A stretch of 64,000 nt of DNA. Source: Muribaculaceae bacterium (lineage in GTDB: Bacteria > Bacteroidota > Bacteroidia > Bacteroidales > Muribaculaceae). The position numbers and the translations under genes were made by a program. Location: positions 16,703-80,702 of the forward strand of contig JAFQKI010000016.1 in NCBI GenBank assembly GCA_017396945.1, given 5' to 3'. Positions 8,899 through 17,969 of this stretch are shown piece after piece (position 1 is the first letter of the stretch; each line of letters opens with the position of its first letter). The notes below the pieces were generated by a model. That model saw only the letters and a program-made list of their open reading frames with translations, had not been told where the DNA came from and did not search any database.

Positions 8899-11025
8899 TT
8901 ATTTCAATAAATCAACACGACCTTGGCATTCTTCCAAGACGCTCTTAGCAATTGATGAGCTCACTTCTGAATAGTGAGAGAATGACATTGTTGAAGTTGC
9001 ACGACCTGAAGTAATAGTACGCAATGCAGTTACATAACCAAACATTTCAGCAAGAGGAGTTTTAGCCTTAACTACACGAGCACCACTACGGCTTGATTCC
9101 ATACCTTCAACTTGACCACGACGTTTGTTCAAGTCAGAGATAACATCACCCATACTTTCTTCGGGGGTAACAACTTCAATCTTCATGATTGGTTCAAGCA
9201 ATACAGGACCTGCCTTTTCACACGCTTTCTTGAATGCTTGAATAGCACAAAGCTCGAATGAAAGTTGGTCAGAGTCAACCGGGTGGAATGAACCATCAAT
9301 TACGGTAACTTTGAGTTGCTCTACCGGATAACCAGCAAGAACACCATTTTTCATTGCTGTAGTAAAACCTTTTTGGATAGAAGGTATAAATTCCTTAGGA
9401 ATGTTACCACCTTTCACCTCATCAACAAACTGGAGGTTACCTTCAAAGCCTTCGTCAACCGGCTCAACACGAACGATGATGTCAGCAAATTTACCGCGAC
9501 CACCGGTTTGTTTCTTGAACACTTCACGAAGCTCAACCGCTTGAGTGATGGTTTCTTTATATGTAACCTGAGGACGACCTTGGTTACATTCTACTTTAAA
9601 TTCACGACGAAGACGGTCGATAATAATATCAAGGTGAAGTTCACCCATACCAGAAATCACCGTTTGACCGGTTTCTTCGTTGGTTTGCACACGGAATGTG
9701 GGGTCTTCTTCAGCAAGTTTTTGGAGACCTACACCGAGTTTATCAAGGTCTTTTTGAGTCTTAGGCTCAACCGCGATACCGATAACCGGTTCGGGGAATT
9801 CCATTGCTTCAAGTACGATAGGAGCATCTTCAGCGCAAAGAGTGTCACCAGTGCGGATATCTTTGAAGCCTACACCTGCACCGATATCACCACAACCGAT
9901 TACATCTTTTGCATTTTGCTTGTTAGAGTGCATTTGGAACAAGCGAGAGATGCGTTCTTTTTTACCTGAACGAGAGTTCAACACATAGCTACCTGCAACC
10001 ATGTCACCAGAGTAAACACGGAAGAAGCAAAGACGACCTACATAAGGGTCGGTAGCGATTTTAAACGCAAGCGCACACATAGGAGCATCGCTTGAGGGCT
10101 CACGAGTGATCACCTCTTCAGCGTTATCCACAGAGTGACCTTCAATTGCGCCACCATCTGTAGGACAAGGAAGATAAGCACATACGTTGTTAAGAAGACA
10201 TTGAACACCTTTGTTTTTGAATGAGCTACCGCAAGTCATAGGAACGATATCCAATGAAAGGGTTGCTTTGCGGATACCTGCACGAATTTCTTCTTCTGTG
10301 ATAGTTGAAGGATCGTCAAAGTATTTTTCCATCAACACATCATCAAACTCAGCGATTTTTTCGAGCATTTTATCGCGCCATTCCTCTGCTTCATCTTGAA
10401 GATTTGCAGGGATTTCTTCGATAACATAGTCAGCGCCTTGTTTTTCATCGGGCCAATAGTAAGCTTTCATTGTTACAAGGTCAACGATACCTTTGAAAGT
10501 TTCTTCAGCGCCGATAGGAATTTGGATAGGACAAGGATTTGCACCGAGCACGTCCTTCATTTGGCGAACCACTTCAAAAAAGTTAGCACCAGAGCGGTCC
10601 ATTTTGTTAACGTAACCCATACGGGGTACGTTATATTTATCAGCTTGACGCCATACTGTTTCTGATTGAGGCTCCACACCACCAACGGCACAATATGTAG
10701 CGACAGCACCATCAAGTACACGAAGAGAACGTTCTACTTCTACAGTGAAGTCAACGTGCCCCGGAGTGTCAATGAGGTTGATTTTATATTGCTCGTTATT
10801 ATATTTCCAAAAAGCGGTTGTAGCAGCAGAGGTGATAGTGATACCACGTTCTTGCTCTTGCTCCATCCAGTCCATGGTAGCAGCGCCATCATGAACTTCA
10901 CCGATTTTGTGAGTAAGACCGGTATAGAAAAGAATACGTTCAGAAGTAGTAGTCTTTCCGGCGTCGATGTGAGCCATAATACCGATATTACGGGTATATT
11001 TTAATAATTCGTCTGATTTAGCCAT
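8899..11025 (-). CDS. fusA: Translation elongation factor G
   Basis: 708 residues. EF-G is the GTPase that drives ribosomal translocation and, with RRF, recycling. The GTP-binding motifs are intact: AHIDAGKT (residues 18-25), DTPGHVDF near residue 92 and NKMD near 146. Domains II-V follow, with [15 protein letters not shown] and the C-terminal [20 protein letters not shown] region. Intact G motifs and the location between rpsG and rpsJ identify the housekeeping EF-G rather than the divergent EF-G2 paralogue found in some Bacteroidota. It starts 29 nt after rpsG. Confidence 0.97.
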   Translation of the reverse strand: MAKSDELLKYTRNIGIMAHIDAGKTTTSERILFYTGLTHKIGEVHDGAATMDWMEQEQERGITITSAATTAFWKYNNEQYKINLIDTPGHVDFTVEVERSLRVLDGAVATYCAVGGVEPQSETVWRQADKYNVPRMGYVNKMDRSGANFFEVVRQMKDVLGANPCPIQIPIGAEETFKGIVDLVTMKAYYWPDEKQGADYVIEEIPANLQDEAEEWRDKMLEKIAEFDDVLMEKYFDDPSTITEEEIRAGIRKATLSLDIVPMTCGSSFKNKGVQCLLNNVCAYLPCPTDGGAIEGHSVDNAEEVITREPSSDAPMCALAFKIATDPYVGRLCFFRVYSGDMVAGSYVLNSRSGKKERISRLFQMHSNKQNAKDVIGCGDIGAGVGFKDIRTGDTLCAEDAPIVLEAMEFPEPVIGIAVEPKTQKDLDKLGVGLQKLAEEDPTFRVQTNEETGQTVISGMGELHLDIIIDRLRREFKVECNQGRPQVTYKETITQAVELREVFKKQTGGRGKFADIIVRVEPVDEGFEGNLQFVDEVKGGNIPKEFIPSIQKGFTTAMKNGVLAGYPVEQLKVTVIDGSFHPVDSDQLSFELCAIQAFKKACEKAGPVLLEPIMKIEVVTPEESMGDVISDLNKRRGQVEGMESSRSGARVVKAKTPLAEMFGYVTALRTITSGRATSTMSFSHYSEVSSSIAKSVLEECQGRVDLLK

Positions 11026-11054
11026 TTTCTGATAGTTTTAACTCAATGAAAAAA

Positions 11055-11531
11055 TTAGAAACGGAAGTGAGCGAATGCACGGTTAGCTTCTGCCATTTTG
11101 TGCATATCTTCTTTACGTTTGAATGCACCACCTTGGTCATTGAAAGCATCCACGATTTCAGCTGCAAGTTTATCGGCCATAGTTTTACCACCGCGCTTGC
11201 GAGCATAGAGGATAAGATTTTTCATTGAAATTGATTCCTTGCGATCAGGACGGATTTCAGTAGGAACTTGGAAAGTAGCACCACCCACACGGCGAGACTT
11301 AACTTCCACTTGAGGAGTAACGTTTTCAAGCGCTTTTTTCCAGATTTCAAGCGCGGTTTTTTCCTCGTTAGGCAACTTAGATTTCACAATCTCAAGTGCG
11401 TTATAGAATATTGTATAAGAAATATTCTTTTTGCCATCATACATCAAATGATTGACAAACTTAGAAACTCTAACGTCATTAAAGACGGGATCGGGCAATA
11501 CTACCCTTTTTTTAGGTTTTGCTTTACGCAT
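11055..11531 (-). CDS. rpsG: 30S ribosomal protein S7
   Basis: 158 residues. S7 nucleates 16S rRNA 3'-domain assembly. It begins [20 protein letters not shown]; the [20 protein letters not shown] block is the family signature. It is separated from rpsL by 188 nt, the largest gap in the cluster; that gap contains no TAnnTTTG promoter that I can see on the minus strand. Confidence 0.97.
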   Translation of the reverse strand: MRKAKPKKRVVLPDPVFNDVRVSKFVNHLMYDGKKNISYTIFYNALEIVKSKLPNEEKTALEIWKKALENVTPQVEVKSRRVGGATFQVPTEIRPDRKESISMKNLILYARKRGGKTMADKLAAEIVDAFNDQGGAFKRKEDMHKMAEANRAFAHFRF

Positions 11532-11719
11532 TGTTCTTTCAGTTTGTGTTTTTGTTTGCTTGGTTGCTTTTTCTTTCTATCTTCAACCACACGTTCTCCA
11601 ACGGCAGTTTACTCAACCTGAATCAGCTTTCCAATAAATCAAAAACGAAGTTAAAAACTTGTTTTCCTTATAATTCTCTCTGTGCGATTTAGTTACTTCA
11701 CCAGCTTATTGGGGGCTGA

Positions 11720-12109
11720 TTACTTCTTAGCTGCACCTGCTTTAGGACGCTTTGCTCCGTATTTTGAGCGACGTTGTGTGCGATCCTTAACACCACTTGT
11801 ATCAAGTGTACCGCGAACGATGTGATAACGTACACCGGGGAGGTCTTTAACACGACCACCACGAACGAGAACAATTGAGTGTTCTTGCAAGTTGTGACCT
11901 TCACCGGGGATGTAAGAGTTCACCTCTTTACCGTTAGTCAATCTCACACGGGCTACTTTACGCATAGCCGAGTTAGGTTTCTTGGGAGTAGTAGTGTACA
12001 CACGCACACAAACGCCACGACGTTGTGGACAAGAATCAAGTGCGGGTGATTTACTCTTATCCTCAAGAGCAACACGTCCTTTTCTTACTAATTGCTGAAT
12101 AGTAGGCAT
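11720..12109 (-). CDS. rpsL: 30S ribosomal protein S12
   Basis: 129 residues. S12 lies in the decoding centre and controls accuracy. [20 protein letters not shown] and [20 protein letters not shown] are present. The lysines whose replacement causes streptomycin resistance in other bacteria (in TPKKPNSA and GRVKDLPG) are unchanged, so the sequence looks wild type. It is the first gene of the long minus-strand ribosomal transcript. Confidence 0.98.
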   Translation of the reverse strand: MPTIQQLVRKGRVALEDKSKSPALDSCPQRRGVCVRVYTTTPKKPNSAMRKVARVRLTNGKEVNSYIPGEGHNLQEHSIVLVRGGRVKDLPGVRYHIVRGTLDTSGVKDRTQRRSKYGAKRPKAGAAKK

Positions 12110-12256
12110 CTTAGTTCTTTTTGTTTGTTACTTAAAAAATTTATACTTTCTATAATTACTTATTCTCACTTTTACACACATCCAAAATGCCAGCTATCAC
12201 CCTCTCCCTCAATGGATTAGCAATAACATGACATCTCTTCAGTCCGAAAAACGTTG

Positions 12257-12288
12257 CAAAATTACTAATTAATCAGCTAATAACCAAA
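12257..12288 (-). promoter_or_regulatory. Promoter of the ribosomal cluster
   Basis: On the minus strand, TAATTTTG (12264 to 12257) fits the Bacteroidetes TAnnTTTG element. A TTTG at 12288 to 12285 lies 20 nt upstream of it. It is well positioned to drive rpsL and everything downstream. Confidence 0.7.
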
Positions 12289-12396
12289 CATTTTTACAAT
12301 TTTCTTTACAACATTTTTTCTGATTCATATCAACATGAGCCAAACATCACTGACAACACAAAAAAGCATCCATACGCTTCTTTTTTCTCTCAAAAA

Positions 12397-12427
12397 TTGT
12401 TATTAATAAAGGATTATAGTATCTTTG
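12397..12427 (+). promoter_or_regulatory. Promoter of the cytidylate-kinase-like gene
   Basis: TTG at 12397-12399 and TATCTTTG at 12420-12427, separated by 20 nt. Because it lies inside the longest reading frame, it excludes a start at 12397 and supports 12448. Confidence 0.7.
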
Positions 12428-12447
12428 CTTTAAATAAAACATCAATT

Positions 12448-13101
12448 ATGATTAAGAACAACTACGTCATTACTATTGGCCGACAATTTGGCAGCGGCGG
12501 CAGAGAACTCGGCAGATTACTTGCCGAAAAATTAGGCATCGCCTACTACGACAAAGAATTACTCGGAGAAGCAGCCAAACATTCAGGGCTAAACGCCGAG
12601 ATATTTGAACGCAACGACGAACGCTCCCCCTCATTTCTGAGTGGAATGTTTTCTGTCAGTTCAGGCTACAACCCCATCGTTTGTTATGCGAGCAGTTCTT
12701 CAATCACCGCCGACAATATCTATCGGGCACAAAGCGATTTCATCCGACAACTTGCCAACACACAATCGTGCGTTATAGTTGGACGTAGTGCCGACCACAT
12801 CTTGCGAGACCACCCCAACGCCATAAACCTTTTCATTCACGCAACAATGGATGATTGCATCACACGCATAATGCGCCGCGGGGACAAAACCACCCCGGAA
12901 CAAGCTAGAGTTATCGCCGAAAAAACCAATAAATTACGAGCGAGCTATTACAATTTCTACACCGATAAGAAATGGGGCGATGCCGCAAGCTATGACCTCA
13001 CTTTCAACTCCTCTCGCATATCAATAGAGGAGATCGCCTCCATAGTCATTGATTATATTTATAAAAAATTTGGCGAACCTCATTCCATTTCCACGCGTTG
13101 A
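12448..13101 (+). CDS. Cytidylate kinase-like family protein (P-loop kinase)
   Basis: 217 residues from ATG 12448. The protein starts MIKNNYVITIGRQFGSGGRE; the GRQFGSGGRELG loop is the atypical phosphate-binding loop of the cytidylate-kinase-like family (Cytidylate_kin2 type), followed by GIAYYDKELL. A later segment, CVIVGRSADHILRDHPN, is also typical of the family. The expected role is nucleotide phosphorylation in the cytoplasm, but the true substrate of this branch is not established and it should not be equated with Cmk. The longer frame from 12397 was rejected because the promoter lies inside it. Confidence 0.75.
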   Translation: MIKNNYVITIGRQFGSGGRELGRLLAEKLGIAYYDKELLGEAAKHSGLNAEIFERNDERSPSFLSGMFSVSSGYNPIVCYASSSSITADNIYRAQSDFIRQLANTQSCVIVGRSADHILRDHPNAINLFIHATMDDCITRIMRRGDKTTPEQARVIAEKTNKLRASYYNFYTDKKWGDAASYDLTFNSSRISIEEIASIVIDYIYKKFGEPHSISTR

Positions 13102-13126
13102 TTAATATAATTATGAATTAATTGTG

Positions 13127-13134
13127 TAACTTTG
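13127..13134 (+). promoter_or_regulatory. -7 element upstream of phoH
   Basis: TAACTTTG, 24 nt before the phoH ATG. The nearest TTG upstream (13098-13100) is 26 nt away, longer than usual, so only the -7 box is convincing. Confidence 0.55.
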
Positions 13135-13158
13135 CACAACTATATATAACATCATTGA

Positions 13159-14124
13159 ATGATAGAACGCATCATAATTATTGACAGTGTTGACCCCGTG
13201 AGTTTCTATGGGGTTAACAATAGTAATATGCAATTGATACGCAATCTCTTCCCGAAATTGCGCATGGCGGCTCGGGGCTCAATAATCAAAGTTATTGGCG
13301 ACGATGCCGAAACAGCCGACTTTGAAAAAAAAATCAAAGAATTAGAGGCTTATTGCGTAAAATACAACAAATTGCCCGAAGATGTAATACTTGACATCAT
13401 CAAAGGAGAGACCCCGCGCGAGATGAAAATTGACGATGTTATAATATATGGCATAAATGGCAAACCGATATCGGGGCGCACCCCCAACCAACAATTGCTG
13501 GTAGAAAAATTCATTAAAAATGATTTGACATTTGCACTTGGTCCCGCCGGAACCGGCAAAACTTATGTCGCAATCGCTCTTGCAGTGAGAGCGTTAAAAA
13601 ATCGTGAAGTACGCAAAATTATTCTTTCACGTCCCGCAGTTGAAGCCGGCGAAAAGCTTGGATTTCTACCCGGTGACATGAAAGACAAAATCGACCCATA
13701 TCTTCAACCACTATATGATGCTCTTGAAGACATGATTCCGGCAGTCAAGCTAAAGGAATATATGGAAACAAATGTCATCCAGATTGCGCCATTGGCATTT
13801 ATGCGTGGGCGCACCCTTAACGATGCTGTCATAGTGCTTGACGAGGCGCAAAACACCACCACCCATCAAATAAAAATGTTCCTAACCCGATTGGGCATGA
13901 ATGCCAAGATGATAATTACAGGCGACATCACGCAGATTGACTTGCCACGCTCCACTACATCGGGTCTTGTGCAAGCGCTCAAAGTACTAAAAGATATTCC
14001 CGGCATTGGTCGTGTGGATTTCGGCAAAAAAGACATCGTGCGCCATCAACTTGTGCAACGCATCGTTGAAGCATACGAACAATGGGACAAAGAAAAGGAG
14101 AAAGACAAGGAACCCGAAAATTAA
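13159..14124 (+). CDS. phoH: PhoH family ATPase
   Basis: 321 residues. PhoH-like proteins are cytoplasmic ATPases related to the helicase fold, linked to RNA metabolism or phosphate stress in other species; the exact role is unsettled. An N-terminal domain of about 110 residues precedes the P-loop. Walker A is GPAGTGKT at residues 128-135 and Walker B is VLDEAQN with D228-E229. The segment SRPAVEAGEKLGFLPGDMKDK is diagnostic of the family. It is the first gene of a probable operon with purC (21 nt) and menG (12 nt). Confidence 0.93.
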   Translation: MIERIIIIDSVDPVSFYGVNNSNMQLIRNLFPKLRMAARGSIIKVIGDDAETADFEKKIKELEAYCVKYNKLPEDVILDIIKGETPREMKIDDVIIYGINGKPISGRTPNQQLLVEKFIKNDLTFALGPAGTGKTYVAIALAVRALKNREVRKIILSRPAVEAGEKLGFLPGDMKDKIDPYLQPLYDALEDMIPAVKLKEYMETNVIQIAPLAFMRGRTLNDAVIVLDEAQNTTTHQIKMFLTRLGMNAKMIITGDITQIDLPRSTTSGLVQALKVLKDIPGIGRVDFGKKDIVRHQLVQRIVEAYEQWDKEKEKDKEPEN

Positions 14125-14145
14125 CACCTATACAACTATAACATA

Positions 14146-15096
14146 ATGGCTACATTTGCAAATACAGAATTCAATTTCCCCGGACAAAAAAGTGTCTATC
14201 ATGGGAAAGTACGCGATGTTTACAACATCAACGACGACATCTTGGTAATGGTCGCATCTGACCGCATCTCGGCTTTTGACGTAATTCTTCCTAAAGGCAT
14301 CCCCTACAAAGGACAAGTACTAAACCAGATTGCGGCAAAATTTCTTGACGCAACCGCCGACATCGTACCCAACTGGAAGCTCGCCACACCCGACCCCATG
14401 GTCACCGTAGGCCTCAAATGCGAAGGTTTCAGAGTTGAAATGATTATCCGTGGTTATCTCACCGGTAGCGCATGGCGCGATTACAAAGCAGGATGCCGTG
14501 AAATATGCGGAGTAAAACTTCCTGAGGGAATGCGCGAAAACGAACGCTTCCCAGAGCCAATCATCACCCCAACCACAAAAGCCGACGCCGGTCATGACGA
14601 AAACATTTCTCGTGAAGATATCATAGCTCAAGGCATCGTGAGCAAAGAGGACTATGAGCAAATGGAACAATACACTCGCGCATTATTTGCTCGTGGCACT
14701 GAAATCGCCGCAGAAAAAGGGTTGATACTCGTTGACACTAAATATGAGTTTGGCAAGCGTGATGGCAAAGTAATCCTCATCGATGAAATCCACACTCCTG
14801 ATTCTTCTCGCTATTTCTATGCCGAGGGGTATCAAGAACGCTTTGAAAAAGGCGAGCCACAACGTCAACTATCTAAAGAATTTGTGCGTCAATGGCTCAT
14901 AGAACATGACTTCATGGGCAAAGCAGGTCAAGTTGTTCCCGAAATGACCGATGAATACTGCGAAAGCGTGTCACAACGCTACATCGAGCTATATGAGCAT
15001 ATCACCGGTGAACAATTTGTAAAAGACGACGACGCCAACCTCAGCGAACGCATCGCCCGCAACGTAGAGGAGTGTCTCAAAAATCTCAAAAAATAA
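14146..15096 (+). CDS. purC: Phosphoribosylaminoimidazole-succinocarboxamide synthase
   Basis: 316 residues. SAICAR synthase condenses CAIR with aspartate using ATP in purine biosynthesis. The [20 protein letters not shown] motif and [19 protein letters not shown] near the N-terminus are the ATP/CAIR-binding blocks; [17 protein letters not shown] and the later [13 protein letters not shown] are also conserved. The length (about 315) matches the long form of this enzyme in Bacteroidota. It lies 21 nt after phoH. Confidence 0.96.
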   Translation: MATFANTEFNFPGQKSVYHGKVRDVYNINDDILVMVASDRISAFDVILPKGIPYKGQVLNQIAAKFLDATADIVPNWKLATPDPMVTVGLKCEGFRVEMIIRGYLTGSAWRDYKAGCREICGVKLPEGMRENERFPEPIITPTTKADAGHDENISREDIIAQGIVSKEDYEQMEQYTRALFARGTEIAAEKGLILVDTKYEFGKRDGKVILIDEIHTPDSSRYFYAEGYQERFEKGEPQRQLSKEFVRQWLIEHDFMGKAGQVVPEMTDEYCESVSQRYIELYEHITGEQFVKDDDANLSERIARNVEECLKNLKK

Positions 15097-15108
15097 AACA
15101 CTACAATT

Positions 15109-15846
15109 GTGGAGGTTAAAGCCGAAAAAATAAATCCATACGATAACCAACGCACCAAGACCGAACAGGTCAAGGAGATGTTTGACTCAATCGCTCCAGC
15201 CTACGACTTTATGAATAGAGCGATGACATTTGGCATCGACAAATGCTGGCGGGCAAAAGCAGTCAAAATGATTAAAGTGGCTAAACCTCAACATATCCTT
15301 GATGTGGCAACCGGGACAGGAGACCTTGCCATCAAGCTGACACGCGAAATCACCCCCTCTCGAGTAACCGGAATAGATCTCTCAGAGGGGATGATCAACG
15401 TGGGTCGCAAGAAAGTAACCGAAGCCGGACTAAGCGACCGCATCACACTTGTCGCAGGCGATTGTCTTGCGTTACCATTTGACGACAACACTTTTGATTG
15501 CATCACGGTGGCATACGGAGTTCGCAATTTTGAACATTTAGACCGAGGTTATCAAGAAATGCTCAGAGTGCTACGTCCGGGAGGAATGTTGTGTGTGCTT
15601 GAGCTATCAACCCCCACATCTCCAATCGTCAAGCCACTTTACAAATTCTATACACGCCATATCATCCCCTTTGTCGGGCGCATGGTATCAAAAGATGTGC
15701 GTGCCTATTCCTATCTTCCCGAAAGCATCGCAGCCGTTCCCCAAGGCGATGACATGCTTGCGCTAATGCGCAACGCCGGTTTCAATAATTGCCACTTCCG
15801 CCCACTCACATTCGGCACTTGCACCATCTACACCGCAATCAAGTAG
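15109..15846 (+). CDS. menG: Demethylmenaquinone methyltransferase (UbiE/MenG)
   Basis: 245 residues from a GTG start at 15109, 12 nt after purC. It is a class I SAM methyltransferase: motif I is LDVATGTGDLA around residues 64-74 and the UbiE signature YDFMNRAMTFGIDKCWR precedes it. VAYGVRNFEHLDRGYQEM and the C-terminal TFGTCTIYTAIK complete the family pattern. It is expected to carry out the last methylation of menaquinone, the quinone of anaerobic Bacteroidales, and so to serve the NADH dehydrogenase encoded at 17970. No in-frame ATG is suitable, so GTG is preferred. Confidence 0.93.
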   Translation: MEVKAEKINPYDNQRTKTEQVKEMFDSIAPAYDFMNRAMTFGIDKCWRAKAVKMIKVAKPQHILDVATGTGDLAIKLTREITPSRVTGIDLSEGMINVGRKKVTEAGLSDRITLVAGDCLALPFDDNTFDCITVAYGVRNFEHLDRGYQEMLRVLRPGGMLCVLELSTPTSPIVKPLYKFYTRHIIPFVGRMVSKDVRAYSYLPESIAAVPQGDDMLALMRNAGFNNCHFRPLTFGTCTIYTAIK

Positions 15847-15888
15847 CTCCACACATCCCCTATTTTTCCGCTTAACAAACAATTATTA

Positions 15889-15919
15889 TTGCTTTGTGCA
15901 TTAATTTATCGTACCTTTG
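15889..15919 (+). promoter_or_regulatory. Promoter upstream of the DUF4491 gene
   Basis: TTG at 15889-15891 and TACCTTTG at 15912-15919, with 20 nt between them. The ATG at 15940 follows 20 nt later. Confidence 0.7.
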
Positions 15920-15939
15920 CAATGGAATCTTGAAAAGTG

Positions 15940-16245
15940 ATGGAATTTTTATACGAATACAACTTATTGGGACTGATTATTGGGATTTGTACATTTCTAA
16001 TAATCGGGTTGTTTCATCCTATCGTAATAAAGTGTGAATACTATTTTGGTACACGTTGCTGGTGGTGGTTTTTATTATTGGGACTTGCCGGAGTTGCGTT
16101 ATCAATATGGGTTGAAAATGTTTTATGGTCATCACTGCTCGGAGTTTTCTCATTCTCGTCATTCTGGACTATTAAGGAGATTTTTGATCAAAAGAAACGG
16201 GTTGAAAAAGGTTGGTTTCCACGCAATACCAACCGCAAAGATTAA
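15940..16245 (+). CDS. DUF4491 family small membrane protein
   Basis: 101 residues from ATG 15940 (a GTG at 15937 immediately precedes it). Three hydrophobic segments are visible: LLGLIIGICTFLIIGLF, WWWFLLLGLAGVALSIW and a shorter LLGVFSFSSFW. The block HPIVIKCEYYFGTRCWW is what I recognise from DUF4491 proteins of Bacteroidota. The C-terminus is charged and ends in an Arg/Asn-rich tail. Function is unknown. It is followed 21 nt later by the ABC-F gene, probably in one transcript. Confidence 0.75.
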   Translation: MEFLYEYNLLGLIIGICTFLIIGLFHPIVIKCEYYFGTRCWWWFLLLGLAGVALSIWVENVLWSSLLGVFSFSSFWTIKEIFDQKKRVEKGWFPRNTNRKD

Positions 16246-16266
16246 GATATTGTTTTAGAGTTTATA

Positions 16267-17904
16267 ATGATTACTGTTGAAGGTTTGACCGTCGAATTTG
16301 GCGGAACTACATTATTTAAAGATATTTCATTTCAGATAAATGAGAGCGACCGCATTGCTCTCATGGGGAAAAACGGAGCAGGGAAAAGTACGCTATTGAA
16401 AATTCTTGCCGGAGTGCGCAATGCAACTCGCGGGAGTGTTTCTATCCCAAAAGAATGTGTTGTAGCCTATCTTCCCCAACACTTGATGACCGAAGATGGT
16501 CGCACAGTGCGCGAAGAAGCATCACAAGCATTTGCCCACCTAATGGAAGCCGAAGCCGAAATCGAGCAACTCAACAAAGAATTGGCAGAGCGCACCGATT
16601 ATGAAAGCGATGAATATATGGCTCTCATTGAGCGTGTCAGCGAACTTAGCGAAAAGTTCTATGCCATCGACATGACTCACTTTGAAGAGGATGTAGAGAA
16701 AACATTGCTCGGGCTTGGATTTGAGCGCAGCGACTTAGATCGCCCGACATCTGAATTCAGCGGAGGATGGCGCATGCGCATCGAATTGGCTAAACTACTC
16801 TTAAAAAATCCCGATGTACTATTGCTTGACGAGCCTACCAACCACCTGGATATAGAAAGTATCATGTGGCTTGAAGATTTTATCAAGACCTCATCTAAAG
16901 CCGTAGTAGTCATCAGTCACGACCGTCGATTTGTCGATGCCATCACAACTCGCACCATCGAAGTGACAATGGGACGCATCTATGACTACAAAGCCTCATA
17001 CAGCCATTATTTAGAACTACGCAAAGAACGTCGCGAGCAACAGCAAAAGCAGTATGAAGAGCAGCAAAAAATGATTCAGGAAACCAAAGATTTCATTGAG
17101 CGTTTTAAAGGCACATACTCTAAAACCCTCCAAGTTCAAAGCCGTGTCAAAATGCTTGAAAAATTGGAGTTGATAGAGGTTGACGAAGAGGACACATCGG
17201 CATTGCGATTAAAGTTCCCGCCATCTCCACGCAGTGGCTCATACCCTGTTCAAGCCGACAATGTAGGCAAATCATTTGGCGACCATGAAGTATTCAACAA
17301 TGCCACATTCATGATTGAACGAGGTGACAAAGTCGCATTTGTCGGACGCAATGGCGAGGGCAAATCTACAATGGTGAAGTGTATCATGAACGAGCTTGAG
17401 CATAGCGGCACATTGACACTCGGTCACAATGTGCAAATTGCTTATTTTGCCCAAAATCAAGCATCACTATTGGATGAGAACTTAACCGTATTTCAAACAA
17501 TTGATGATATAGCCAAGGGCGATGTTCGCTTAAAAATACGCGATATGCTTGGAGCATTCATGTTTGGCGGAGAAGAAAGCACTAAGAAAGTAAAAGTATT
17601 GTCGGGTGGAGAACGTACACGCCTCGCGATTTTGAAGCTATTGCTTGAACCGGTAAATCTGCTCATTCTCGACGAACCGACCAACCACCTCGATTTAAAA
17701 ACCAAAGACATCCTCAAGCAGGCATTGCAAGACTTTGACGGAACCCTCATACTCGTAAGTCACGACCGTGACTTCTTAGATGGATTAGTCACTAAAGTAT
17801 ATGAGTTTGGACACAAACGAGTGCGTGAACACCTATGTGGCATTAATGAATTCCTTGAAAACAAAAAACTCGAAAATCTTCACGACATAGAGCGAAAAAG
17901 CTAA
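16267..17904 (+). CDS. ABC-F family ATPase (ribosome-associated type)
   Basis: 545 residues with two ABC domains and no membrane segments, as in ABC-F proteins that act on the ribosome. Walker A motifs are GKNGAGKST (34-42) and GRNGEGKST (about 360-368). The signatures are SGGWRMR (about 165) and SGGERTR (about 445). Each Walker B ends LLLDEPTNHLD or LILDEPTNHLD, so both catalytic glutamates are present. The interdomain linker (about 243-305) is rich in Lys, Glu and Gln, as expected for the P-site tRNA-interaction motif. Housekeeping translation-factor paralogues of this type are common, and nothing here points specifically to antibiotic resistance. Confidence 0.9.
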   Translation: MITVEGLTVEFGGTTLFKDISFQINESDRIALMGKNGAGKSTLLKILAGVRNATRGSVSIPKECVVAYLPQHLMTEDGRTVREEASQAFAHLMEAEAEIEQLNKELAERTDYESDEYMALIERVSELSEKFYAIDMTHFEEDVEKTLLGLGFERSDLDRPTSEFSGGWRMRIELAKLLLKNPDVLLLDEPTNHLDIESIMWLEDFIKTSSKAVVVISHDRRFVDAITTRTIEVTMGRIYDYKASYSHYLELRKERREQQQKQYEEQQKMIQETKDFIERFKGTYSKTLQVQSRVKMLEKLELIEVDEEDTSALRLKFPPSPRSGSYPVQADNVGKSFGDHEVFNNATFMIERGDKVAFVGRNGEGKSTMVKCIMNELEHSGTLTLGHNVQIAYFAQNQASLLDENLTVFQTIDDIAKGDVRLKIRDMLGAFMFGGEESTKKVKVLSGGERTRLAILKLLLEPVNLLILDEPTNHLDLKTKDILKQALQDFDGTLILVSHDRDFLDGLVTKVYEFGHKRVREHLCGINEFLENKKLENLHDIERKS

Positions 17905-17969
17905 CAGATTTGTTATTATATAAAATCGGATGTGTATATAAATAAGGTACATTTAAATTAACTACTTCT

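Larger units (their letters stand above)
12110..12447. other. Divergent intergenic region between rpsL and the cytidylate-kinase-like gene
   Basis: 338 nt without a gene. It holds the minus-strand rpsL promoter (12257-12288), which implies a leader of about 140 nt for the ribosomal transcript, and the plus-strand promoter of the next gene (12397-12427). No terminator, tRNA or convincing structured RNA was recognised in the rpsL leader, although it is long enough to hold a regulatory site. Confidence 0.6.

Noticed and set aside
9316-9969. 217-residue reading frame opposite fusA
   Set aside because: It is antisense to a highly conserved gene; open frames are expected there because of its codon bias.
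8899-11025. Possibility that fusA is the GTPase-deficient EF-G2 known in some Bacteroides
   Set aside because: All G motifs are intact and the gene lies in the ribosomal cluster.
11532-11719. Internal promoter or attenuator in the 188-nt gap between rpsL and rpsG
   Set aside because: No TAnnTTTG on the minus strand and no hairpin followed by T run was found.
12110-12256. Structured regulatory leader in the long rpsL 5' region
   Set aside because: No stable hairpin or known ribosomal-protein binding site could be recognised by eye.
16267-17904. ABC-F protein as an antibiotic-resistance determinant
   Set aside because: It has housekeeping-type neighbours, lacks signs of transfer and both catalytic sites are normal; resistance cannot be inferred from the sequence alone.
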